Shown here: positions 18,869-26,709 of the stretch, one piece after another
How the letters are laid out: every line of letters starts with the position of its first letter
Numbering within the stretch: the first letter of the stretch is position 1
NCBI RefSeq assembly: GCF_017104565.1
Contig: NZ_JAAGPD010000022.1
Span: 1 to 64,000, forward strand
DNA: 64,000 nt
From: Paraburkholderia sp. Tr-20389
GTDB lineage: Bacteria; Pseudomonadota; Gammaproteobacteria; Burkholderiales; Burkholderiaceae
Direction of reading: 5' to 3'
Made by a program: the position numbers and the translations under genes
The notes under the pieces: generated by a model
The model's input: only the letters and a program-made list of their open reading frames with translations
What the model was told of the DNA's origin: nothing
Database searches by the model: none

Positions 18869-20896
18869 TCATATCTCGGAATCGCATTCGAACGCTTCTG
18901 CCCCTGCTTCCGGTTCGTCGTCGGAAACCTCAAGTACATCTGGAATGAACTTTGCGTGCGTCAATCGAAGATAGTCTTTCGCGCTCTCAGCATCTGCTTC
19001 GTATGAAAGTTGCTGATTGATAAAGCGCAGTTTGGCGCGTGCATCATTTATCACGTCTGCCCAACTCCGCACCCAGACAGTAATGTTTTGGTCCGCATCG
19101 TCGTAAACTTGTCCTTTTGGGCGGTCGCGCTGATTCGCTTCCTTCTTCGCAAATGCGTCTAGGTCGTTCGAAACCGCCACAAAGGTCCACTTAGCCGGCA
19201 CATCCCGAAATCGCTCATCGTTGGACACAGCAATTGCATATTTTTTTACCTGAGTAATCACCTCGTCGTCTATCTTCTTCGACGGTCGCTTAAGCTCAAC
19301 AACAAGATACTCGTACTCACCCGTTCGAGGCTGTATGGCCTTGTGAAGCATGAGATCGATGCGCCCACGCTTGCCATTTCCCAAATCTACCGGCGCGTCC
19401 AGATTCAGCTCTTCTTCTCGATGTCCCAGTTTCGCGATGTGCTTTTGCAGAACCTCTTCAAGACGCTGCTCGCTTCCCGCGAGCGCATACTCTTCGTGAA
19501 ACAGCCATGACTCATTTTCCAGCATTTTGTGAAGTTGATCCCTCTCAAGAAGAGCCTCCTTGCTCTCCTTGTCAAAAATCAAGGTTTCAAGGCCATTCAA
19601 GAAGTCGAGTCGATTCGCGACGATCTTTGCTGAACTGATGATCGACGAGAGACTCGTCTTCTTCAAGAGAGCGGCGAGTTCATTCTGAGCTTCTTCCTTG
19701 AGTCCAAGTACTTCACTAATAATTACTTGGACAGAATCCGGATTTTGCCGAATTGCCTGCGCCAAAAGCTTAAAAGTGAACTTCTTCGACTTTGCATCAG
19801 CTTCTTCGAAGGAAGGAAGATAACTTTGAACGTTCACCGCCAAAATATCAAAAACCTGCCGCTCCGCAGCTTCGACCGGGCCAATGTCAGCCTTTTCGTC
19901 GTACGGGTAAATCTGCTCCTCTTTCCATTTAGCTACAACTTCACTCTGATTCTCGGCGAGGCGCCTTCTAAAATGATCCTTAGTCTTGCTCCTCGCAGCT
20001 CTCATTATCACTTGCACGTCAGGATGAATATCTGACAATACAAGCTCACCAGTCTTGTCCAGCTCGCGGAATAGGTCTGCCTTGACATAGACTGTAAAAT
20101 TGAATCCTGGCGCACGCACCTGTTGACCGACCGGCAGTTCGTGGAGGGTCACACCATTAGCATCACAAAGATGTAGCACACGCTCCGTCGACATTCTCCA
20201 CTCTACGATCGTGAGTGAGACCTGCACCCGCCTTCCGTCCGACAGTTGAACATCCCGTAGCCGATAATCGACTTTGTCCTGTTGAACATCTGCGGGGTTG
20301 ACGACATTACCATCGAACTCAAGACGAAGCTCGGGATACTCTGTCAAATATGCAGCAAAGATCTTTGCCAGTTCTACGAGTGCTGAGCCATCCTTGAACG
20401 ATCGGAAGTCGTGAGTAACGTTTTCAATCACGACCTCTGTCCCTGTTGACTGAGAGACATCAAGATCAATCGGGTCGCTAACGTCGAAATCGTCTATCGC
20501 GCTGGCATGACCAACGATATGGTATGTGCGGCGCCCTTCCCCTTCAGAATAGATGGTGTTCCATTCAATCCGTTCACCTAGCGAAAACGCCTTGAAACGC
20601 CCCTTGCCATTCTTTCCGTGCAGGGCGCGCCCGAATTGCTTGCCCTGCTGCTTCTTCCATGAATCGCCGAGGCCGCCGAACAAAGAGGTGATCCGATTAT
20701 GATTGATCCCATAGCCATCGTCCCGCACCCTTATGCAATCCAATCCACCCATCTCGTTATATTCGGGAATGATGCGCACACGAGACGCGCCAGCATCAAA
20801 ACCATTCCAGATAAGCTCGGATAGCGCCAGAATCGGCTTTGCTGAAACGAGTGATTGAATAAAATCACGCTTCGCGGTCACGTGTACTTTTGCCAT
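18869..20896 (-). CDS. GHKL ATPase fused to a Shedu-like PD-(D/E)XK nuclease domain; putative defence protein
   Basis: A 675-residue protein. The N terminus is an Hsp90/MutL/MORC-type ATPase: N-box ELIWNGFDA at 27-35 (E27, N31), G1 loop DDGYGI at 59-64, G2 loop GKNGKGRFKAF at 94-104. The middle (about 210-450) is helical and unassigned. The C terminus (about 455-620) resembles the Shedu/DUF4263 nuclease: ESWLF at 462-466, D514 in RIDLML, E534-L-K536 in VVELKRPSK and a following Q549 (ITQVKKY), giving a D-ExK active site. Shedu is an established anti-phage nuclease; ATP-gated DNA cleavage upon infection is my inference. The gene is visibly AT-richer than its neighbours and sits alone between chromosomal genes. 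The ATG at 20896 has GAGAGAG upstream. Confidence 0.8.
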   Translation of the reverse strand: MAKVHVTAKRDFIQSLVSAKPILALSELIWNGFDAGASRVRIIPEYNEMGGLDCIRVRDDGYGINHNRITSLFGGLGDSWKKQQGKQFGRALHGKNGKGRFKAFSLGERIEWNTIYSEGEGRRTYHIVGHASAIDDFDVSDPIDLDVSQSTGTEVVIENVTHDFRSFKDGSALVELAKIFAAYLTEYPELRLEFDGNVVNPADVQQDKVDYRLRDVQLSDGRRVQVSLTIVEWRMSTERVLHLCDANGVTLHELPVGQQVRAPGFNFTVYVKADLFRELDKTGELVLSDIHPDVQVIMRAARSKTKDHFRRRLAENQSEVVAKWKEEQIYPYDEKADIGPVEAAERQVFDILAVNVQSYLPSFEEADAKSKKFTFKLLAQAIRQNPDSVQVIISEVLGLKEEAQNELAALLKKTSLSSIISSAKIVANRLDFLNGLETLIFDKESKEALLERDQLHKMLENESWLFHEEYALAGSEQRLEEVLQKHIAKLGHREEELNLDAPVDLGNGKRGRIDLMLHKAIQPRTGEYEYLVVELKRPSKKIDDEVITQVKKYAIAVSNDERFRDVPAKWTFVAVSNDLDAFAKKEANQRDRPKGQVYDDADQNITVWVRSWADVINDARAKLRFINQQLSYEADAESAKDYLRLTHAKFIPDVLEVSDDEPEAGAEAFECDSEI

Positions 20897-21075
20897 GGGT
20901 CTCTCTCGGGCAAGCTTACTATGCGGAGGTTCCTGCAGTGCTACATCGCACCTTGCAAACTTTATCCGTATGATTATGACACGGTCCTGCCAAATCGCTG
21001 TTGCCAATGCAACGGTGTATCTGACTTAGATTCGATCAACTGCCAAGCGATACAATGATCATTCGGCATTCAATG

Positions 21076-21384
21076 CTAATCGCTAACACGGGCCAACTGC
21101 CGTTTCATCAATTGCCCGGCGAGAAGGCTTTGAAATACCTCCAAGTCGAATCGCGCGTTCGTTTCGGCTTCATTTGCCAATGCTTCCAGAGCAGACAGTA
21201 GTTTGACTCTATCTGACCTTCGCACGCGAGATGTTTCGATGGTCCGAATCAATACCGCACATTGCGCAAATTGCCGTACGTGCCGCTCTCCGGCGACTAC
21301 GGCCTCTTGTAACAGTGCTTCCAGCAAATGAATGCGCCTGTCCAGAAATGATGATTTTGCGGCGAAATTTGAAGATGAAGTCAT
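21076..21384 (-). CDS. Small helical protein, possibly of the phage Icd/Ash-like type
   Basis: A 102-residue protein starting MTSSSNFAAKSSFLDRRIHL, with predicted amphipathic helices (LLEALLQEAVVAGERHVRQF, LLSALEALANEAETNARFD). No catalytic motif, signal or membrane segment is seen. It starts at the end of a phage C4-like structured region on the same strand; in phage P1 and relatives such RNAs precede and control small inhibitor genes (known). A second frame (21209-21484) overlaps it, so which frame is translated is not settled. It lies 180 bp upstream of the GHKL/nuclease gene on the same strand and could be co-transcribed. Confidence 0.5.
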   Translation of the reverse strand: MTSSSNFAAKSSFLDRRIHLLEALLQEAVVAGERHVRQFAQCAVLIRTIETSRVRRSDRVKLLSALEALANEAETNARFDLEVFQSLLAGQLMKRQLARVSD

Positions 21385-21601
21385 GGTGCGATTTCCCTAA
21401 CAAAAAAACAAGACAATCGCCCGACACTCGCTTCCAAACGGGTGAGCGGGCACATGACAAGGTTGGAAGACCGGAATCGCACACCGGCGAGCCTTACGGC
21501 TCCCCTGCCACGGCCCGCCCGTAGACGTGCTGAGGCAACTGCATCGCCCGCTTGCGCGGGGTCAATGCAATGGTGCGATTAGCAGGCTTCCAAACCCGGC
21601 C
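21383..21601. repeat. Paired direct repeats flanking the C4-like region
   Basis: atggtgcgatt occurs at 21383-21393 and again near 21568-21578; gcttccaaac occurs near 21430-21439 and near 21585-21594. The two pairs enclose the structured core at 21438-21522. Such short repeats are expected where an antisense-type RNA pairs with its own leader, but could also mark an old duplication. Confidence 0.5.
21438..21522 (-). ncRNA. Phage C4-like structured RNA (probable)
   Basis: Read on the minus strand, an outer stem is formed by acgggcgggc with gcccgctcacccgt. Inside it are cgtggcaggg, the hairpin GAGCC-gtaa-GGCTC, the stem CCGG-tgtgcgatt-CCGG and the unpaired ccaacc. This order of elements matches the C4 antisense RNAs of P1/P4-type phages and prophages as I remember them. 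It directly precedes a small ORF on the same strand, as C4 RNAs do. The assignment rests on visual matching only. Confidence 0.5.
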
Positions 21602-21690
21602 ACCTTTGTTTAGGTAGCAATCCAAAGTATATGGCTACGCACCAACCGCCCTTTCGCCCGCACAAGCGAAACCTGGAGCCCAAAAACCAG

Positions 21691-21725
21691 AAAGCCCCGA
21701 GCGAATCTTATCCGCTCGGGGCCTT
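21691..21725 (-). terminator. Terminator of the sugar ABC operon
   Basis: Arms agccccgagcg / cgctcggggcc located 33 bp beyond the ATPase stop codon on the minus strand. The T tract is short. Confidence 0.7.
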
Positions 21726-21757
21726 CCTAAAACCAACTCAACAACAGTAATTAACCT

Positions 21758-22873
21758 TTAAGCAATCCGCTCTTCCGACTTCGGATCAAACAGAACTGCC
21801 TTAGAAACATCGAACATCAACGACATGTTCTGATCCGGTTGCGGGTTAGCGCCCGGGTGAACGCGGCTGACGATGCGCTTGCCATTCACCTGCGCGAACA
21901 CCAAAGTATCCGGACCCGTAGGCTCGATCACGTCGACCTTAACTTCGATCGGCTGAAGCTTGCCGTCTTCGACGTTGTGAGCATTACGCGTATCGGTGAT
22001 ACGTTCAGGACGCAGGCCAAGAATCACTTCCTTGCCGACATGCCCCTTCACGGCGCCATCGAACGGCAGATTCAGCACGCTACGTTTCACGCCAGTATCC
22101 AGCTCAAGCCCAACCCCAGAACCCTGCTCGACAACCTTACCTTGAATGAAGTTCATCGGCGGCGCACCGATAAACCCAGCCACGAACAGGTTCGAAGGCG
22201 AATCATAAATCTCTTGCGGCGCACCGAACTGCTGAACGATCCCGTCCTTCATGACGGCAATCCGATCGCCCAAAGTCATAGCCTCGATCTGATCGTGCGT
22301 CACATAAACGATCGTCGTGCCAAGACGCTGATGCAGCAGCTTGATCTCCGACCGCATCTCAATACGCAACTTGGCGTCGAGGTTCGACAAAGGCTCATCG
22401 AACAGGAACATCGCCGGATCACGCGCCAGAGCACGCCCCATCGCCACCCGCTGACGCTGACCGCCGGAAAGCTGACCCGGCTTGCGATCCAGCAGATGCT
22501 CGATCTGCAGCAGCTTCGACACGCGCGAAACGATCTGATCCTGCTCGCCCTTCGGCACCTTGCGAATGTTCAGGCCGAAAGAGATGTTGTCGCGCACCGT
22601 CATCGACGGATACAGCGCATACGACTGGAACACCATCGCGATATCGCGATCCTTCGGCGACAGGTCGTTGACCGTCTTGCCGCCGATCTGAATCTCGCCC
22701 TTCGTCACGGTCTCGAGACCGGCGATCATGTTGAGCAGCGTCGACTTACCGCAGCCCGAGCCGCCGACGAGAATCAGGAACTGACCGTCTTCGATGTCGA
22801 TGTTGACACCCTTCAGGACAGGCACCCCGTTCGGGTAGGTCTTGTACACGTCACGGATGGAAAGGCTTGCCAT
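21758..22873 (-). CDS. Sugar ABC transporter ATPase (MalK/UgpC/GtsD type)
   Basis: A 371-residue ATPase energising the adjacent importer. Walker A is GGSGCGKSTLLN (residues about 37-48), the Q loop FQSYALYPSMTVRDN, the signature LSGGQRQRVAMGRALARDP, Walker B MFLFDEPLSNLDAKLR and the switch His VTHDQIEAMTLGDR. The C-terminal TOBE/OB extension (from about 240) is characteristic of CUT1 sugar transporters, where it can bind regulatory proteins. It is the last gene of the four-gene minus-strand set, 118 bp after the second permease gene. Confidence 0.93.
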   Translation of the reverse strand: MASLSIRDVYKTYPNGVPVLKGVNIDIEDGQFLILVGGSGCGKSTLLNMIAGLETVTKGEIQIGGKTVNDLSPKDRDIAMVFQSYALYPSMTVRDNISFGLNIRKVPKGEQDQIVSRVSKLLQIEHLLDRKPGQLSGGQRQRVAMGRALARDPAMFLFDEPLSNLDAKLRIEMRSEIKLLHQRLGTTIVYVTHDQIEAMTLGDRIAVMKDGIVQQFGAPQEIYDSPSNLFVAGFIGAPPMNFIQGKVVEQGSGVGLELDTGVKRSVLNLPFDGAVKGHVGKEVILGLRPERITDTRNAHNVEDGKLQPIEVKVDVIEPTGPDTLVFAQVNGKRIVSRVHPGANPQPDQNMSLMFDVSKAVLFDPKSEERIA

Positions 22874-22991
22874 GCTGTGAATCCTCTAGTCTCTGTACTG
22901 CTGATGCGTCGCTAGCTGGCGACGCGAGCCGAATACCGTTCAAGCCGCCACCCGTTTCATCGAACGAAGCGGGCAGCACGCCAAAGAAAAA

Positions 22992-23849
22992 TTAGCCTTT
23001 CACCGCGCCCGCCGTCAGGCCGCGCACGAAGTAGCGGCCGGCGATCACGTAGACGAGCAGCGTCGGCAGTGCCGCGATGATCGCGCCCGCCATGTCGACG
23101 TTGTATTCCTTCACGCCCGTCGACGTATTCACGAGGTTGTTCAGCGCCACGGTGATCGGCATCGAATCGACACCGGAGAACACGATACCGAACAGGAAGT
23201 CATTCCAGATCTGCGTGAATTGCCAGATCAGGCACACCATGAAGATCGGCAGCGAGATCGGCATCATGATCTTCGTGAAGATCATGAAGAACCCTGCCCC
23301 GTCGATCCGCGCCGCCTTCACGAGTTCCGCCGGCACGCTCACGTAGAAGTTGCGGAAGAACATCGTCGTGAACGCGATACCGTAGACCACGTGCACCAGC
23401 ACCAGCCCGCCGATCGTGTTCGACAGGCCGAAGAAGCCTTGCAGACGCGCCATCGGCAGCAGGATTGCCTGGAACGGAATGAAGCAGCCGACCAGCAGCA
23501 TCGTGAACAGCGCGTCCGCGCCGCGGAAGCGCCAGTGCGTGAGCACATAACCGTTGAACGCGCCGATGATCGACGAGATCAGCACGGCGGGAATCACCAT
23601 CTTCACCGAGTTGAAGAAGAACGGCTGCATCCCGTCGCAACGCACGCCCGTACACGCCTCGCTCCACGCCTTCACCCACGGCGCGAACGTCCAGTGCGAC
23701 GGCGGCGTCAACAGGTTGCCCGTGCGCAACTGGTCAATGTCCTTGAACGACGTCGACAGCATCACGTACAGCGGGAACAGGAAGTACAGCGCAAACAGGA
23801 TCAGCGCCGCGTAGATGACAGCGCGGCTGATGTTCATCTTAGGCTGCAT
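22992..23849 (-). CDS. Sugar ABC transporter permease (MalG type)
   Basis: A 285-residue inner-membrane protein with six hydrophobic segments. The cytoplasmic coupling EAA loop is AELVKAARIDGAGFFMIFTK, followed by IMMPISLPIF. It pairs with the MalF-type permease encoded just upstream; the two genes overlap by 11 bp, which indicates translational coupling. Location, partner and neighbouring zwf-pgl-glk genes indicate uptake of glucose or a similar hexose, as in Pseudomonas gts (inference). Confidence 0.92.
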   Translation of the reverse strand: MQPKMNISRAVIYAALILFALYFLFPLYVMLSTSFKDIDQLRTGNLLTPPSHWTFAPWVKAWSEACTGVRCDGMQPFFFNSVKMVIPAVLISSIIGAFNGYVLTHWRFRGADALFTMLLVGCFIPFQAILLPMARLQGFFGLSNTIGGLVLVHVVYGIAFTTMFFRNFYVSVPAELVKAARIDGAGFFMIFTKIMMPISLPIFMVCLIWQFTQIWNDFLFGIVFSGVDSMPITVALNNLVNTSTGVKEYNVDMAGAIIAALPTLLVYVIAGRYFVRGLTAGAVKG

Positions 23850-24780
23850 TGCGCGTGCTCCTCGATTCCAGGTACATCAGCGGCACGAGCACGGCCACGA
23901 CGGTTGCGAGCATCATCATCGACGACGCAGCGCCGACGCCCAGTTGCCCGCGGTTGAACGAAAACGTGTACATGAACATCGCGGGCAGCGACGACGACGT
24001 GCCCGGACCGCCCGCCGTCAACGCGACGACGAGGTCGAAGGTCTTGATCGTGATGTGGCAGAGAATCAGCAGCACCGAGAAAAACACGGGGCGCATGCTC
24101 GGAATCACGATCTTGCGGTAGATGGTCGGCAGCGTCGCGCCGTCCACTTGCGCGGCCTTGAAGATTTCGCTGTCGACACCGCGCAAACCGGCGAGGAACA
24201 GCGCCATCACGAAGCCCGTCGACTGCCACACGGCCGCGATCACGACGCAGAAAATCGCCTTGTCGGGGTCGCCCAGCCAGCCGAACGAGAAACTCGTCCA
24301 GCCCCAGTCGTTCAGCACCTTCTGGAAGCCGAGATCGGGGTTCAGAATCCACTGCCACGCCGTGCCCGTCACGATGAACGACAGCGCCATCGGATACAGG
24401 AACACCGCGCGCAATGCGCCTTCATTGCGGATCTTCTGGTCGAGGAGGATCGCGAGAAACAGACCCAGGCCGACGCAGATCGCAATGAACGGAATGCCGA
24501 ACCAGCCGAGGTTCTTCGCCGACGTCCACCAGACGTCGTTATCGAACAGCTCGGCATAGCGTTCGAAACCGGCGAAGTCGTAACGTGGCATCAGTCGCGA
24601 CGTAGACAGCGACAGATAACCCGTGATGAGAATGAAACCGTAGACAAAGACAAGGCTGATCACGACGCTGGGAGACAACACCAGCTTCGGAATCCAGCGG
24701 TCGGCCATTGCCGCCATCGGCGACACGCGGCGTGCTGCGGACGCCGTGCCTTTTGCGTTTCCGCTAATAGAAGCAGTCAC
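23839..24780 (-). CDS. Sugar ABC transporter permease (MalF type)
   Basis: A 313-residue inner-membrane protein with six membrane segments after a short Ala/Thr-rich cytoplasmic tail. The EAA loop is SEIFKAAQVDGATLPTIYRK followed by IVIPSMRPVF. The start is GTG at 24780, with AGGAGT at 6-base spacing, reading MTASISGNAKG. Its 3' end overlaps the MalG-type gene. It forms the heteromeric membrane channel of the importer. Confidence 0.92.
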   Translation of the reverse strand: MTASISGNAKGTASAARRVSPMAAMADRWIPKLVLSPSVVISLVFVYGFILITGYLSLSTSRLMPRYDFAGFERYAELFDNDVWWTSAKNLGWFGIPFIAICVGLGLFLAILLDQKIRNEGALRAVFLYPMALSFIVTGTAWQWILNPDLGFQKVLNDWGWTSFSFGWLGDPDKAIFCVVIAAVWQSTGFVMALFLAGLRGVDSEIFKAAQVDGATLPTIYRKIVIPSMRPVFFSVLLILCHITIKTFDLVVALTAGGPGTSSSLPAMFMYTFSFNRGQLGVGAASSMMMLATVVAVLVPLMYLESRSTRNAA

Positions 24781-24932
24781 AACTCGACTCCTGGAACTGT
24801 ACCGTCAGGCATCAGGGAGACGCCGGAACGGCAGAGGCGCGGTGATGCATTGCACCATCGTCGTCCGGCGCGCATGAATCCATTAAAGGCGATGCGCGCC
24901 GGGCGTTCTGCTACAACTGTGCTACGACTGCT

Positions 24933-26180
24933 TTACTTCGTCTTCGCAGCCTTCGCGAGAGCGGCAACCGCGCTCTTGGAGTCCTGATTCGAGTTCATGA
25001 ACTTCGTCACGACGTCCGAGATTGCGCCTGCTGCTGCGTCCGGCTGAGCCATGCCGTGAGCCAGCGACGGCACATAGCCGCCCGACTTGATGGCCACCTG
25101 TTCATCAGCGTAGGACTTCTTCGCGCAGTCGTCGAATTTATCCATCGACACGCCGAGACGAACCGGAATCGAACCCTTGTACAGGCTGAACTGCTCTTGG
25201 AATTCGGGGCTCATGATCGTCTTCGCGAGCGCCAACTGGCCCGGCGTTGCCGCCTTTTGGCCCTTCTGCTGGAAGAACACGAACGAGTCGACGTTGAACG
25301 TGTACGACTTTTCCGTACCCGGAACGGCCGCGCAGATGTAGTCCGAGCCGGACTTCTTGTTCGCGTTCGCGAACTCGCCCTTCGCCCAGTCACCCATGAA
25401 CTGCATGCCGGCCTTGCCGTTGATGACCATCGCCGTCGCCAGGTTCCAGTCGCGACCCGTGCGGCCGCTGTCGAAGTAACCCTGGATCTTGCGGACCGTG
25501 TCGAACACGCCGAGCATCTTGTCCGACGTCAGCGTCTTCTGGTCGAGGTCGACCAGCGCCTTCTTGTAGAAATCCGCGCCTTGCGACAGCACGACGTCTT
25601 CCCACAGCGTCAGGTCTTGCCACGGCTGGCCGCCCATGGCGATCGGCTGGATGCCGGCTGCCTTCATCTTGTCGGCGACAGCGAAGAACTCAGGCCACGT
25701 CGTCGGGACCTTGCCGCCTGCCTTGTCGAGCGCCGCCTTGTTGATGTACAGCCAGTTGACGCGGTGCACCGAGAACGGCGCTGCGACGTAGTGGCCGTCC
25801 GCATGCATGATCTTGTCGATTTCGGGCGGCAGGTTCTTCTTCCAGTCGCCGGCGACGGAATCGATGTTCACCAGCACGCCTTGCGATGCCCAGTCCTGGA
25901 TCAGCGGGCCCTTGATCTGAGCCGCGGTCGGCGCGTTGCCCGAGATCACCTGGGTCTTCAGTGCCGTCATGGCCGCTGCACCCGCGCCGCCTGCCACCGC
26001 GAAGTCCTTCCACGTGTAACCCTGCTTCTGCAGGTCGTCCTTCAGCACGCCGACGGCCTTCGACTCGCCGCCCGACGTCCACCAGTGCAGCACTTCGACA
26101 GACTCGGCCGCCTGTGCCGTGGCGACGCCACACATCAGACCTGCGGCGCAAAGGGCGCCCATGATCGCACGGAATTTCAT
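24933..26180 (-). CDS. Sugar ABC transporter substrate-binding protein (glucose/mannose type)
   Basis: A 415-residue periplasmic binding protein with signal peptide (MKFRAIMGALCAAGLMCGVATAQAA cut after AQA). The mature start SVEVLHWWTSGGESKAVGVL and segments NWLYINKAALDKAG, GKAGMQFMGDWAKGEF fit the glucose-binding GtsA/CebE branch of family 1 binding proteins. It is first in the minus-strand operon, with a strong GGAGGAG ribosome site, and separated by 150 bp from the permease genes, as often seen where the binding protein is made in excess. Transcription probably starts in the region carrying the HexR-like operator. Confidence 0.92.
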   Translation of the reverse strand: MKFRAIMGALCAAGLMCGVATAQAAESVEVLHWWTSGGESKAVGVLKDDLQKQGYTWKDFAVAGGAGAAAMTALKTQVISGNAPTAAQIKGPLIQDWASQGVLVNIDSVAGDWKKNLPPEIDKIMHADGHYVAAPFSVHRVNWLYINKAALDKAGGKVPTTWPEFFAVADKMKAAGIQPIAMGGQPWQDLTLWEDVVLSQGADFYKKALVDLDQKTLTSDKMLGVFDTVRKIQGYFDSGRTGRDWNLATAMVINGKAGMQFMGDWAKGEFANANKKSGSDYICAAVPGTEKSYTFNVDSFVFFQQKGQKAATPGQLALAKTIMSPEFQEQFSLYKGSIPVRLGVSMDKFDDCAKKSYADEQVAIKSGGYVPSLAHGMAQPDAAAGAISDVVTKFMNSNQDSKSAVAALAKAAKTK

Positions 26181-26709
26181 TGCTTATCTCCTCCAGACAC
26201 CTGAACTAAAAACGAGTGGCCCCTGATGTCACCAGGGTGTGATGGTTGGTCAAACAGGCAATACGCTGGACGGTCGAGCGTCGGACAGGCACACGTTGAA
26301 TGGATGTGCCAGCGCGCCGAGGTTCGGCCGCATGACGCTCAAGAGATGAGTGATGTGCAGTGCAAGAACTGTCTCCTCTTTTGATTTTTGCCTGCTCCGC
26401 CTTCTGACTGCGGCGCGTTGCAGACTCGAGGTGTTCCACGCAGGTCGTTCGCTGGAAAACGCCCGCTTCCGCCATGCTGCGCCGCGCTCAAAGGCACTCT
26501 GGCGCATGCCGGTACGCGTTGTCCGTTAACATGCAGGGAAGCTACGTGCACCCGCGAAAACGCGCTAGTTCACAAGCCCCGCACGCTTTTTTCATCGAAT
26601 TCACGTTACCTCTTGATTTGGATTGTAGTTAAACTACAATTCAGTGTCAAAAAAAATTTTATCGGACTACGGGCGCCTTACAGGCCCATCGGATATCCCA
26701 CGGAGACGC
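26181..26709. other. 529-bp divergent control region between the glucose transporter and zwf
   Basis: No gene is recognised here. It separates two oppositely oriented sugar operons and holds the HexR-like palindrome at 26622-26640 in an AT-rich stretch (26590-26665) close to zwf. An in-frame extension of zwf reaching back to 26644 has no ribosome site. Confidence 0.6.
26622..26640. promoter_or_regulatory. HexR-like operator
   Basis: attgtagtt-a-aactacaat is a perfect 19-bp palindrome. It matches the published HexR consensus TGTARTTWWWYTACA, known to bind HexR upstream of zwf and central carbon genes in proteobacteria. It lies 70 bp upstream of the zwf start and could also serve the divergent transporter. 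A HexR domain is encoded three genes downstream. Confidence 0.88.

Noticed and set aside
21209-21484. A 91-codon frame overlapping the 102-residue ORF
   Set aside because: Small phage proteins downstream of C4 RNAs can start in this way, but it lacks a ribosome site and its composition is less protein-like. Left as an alternative, not called.
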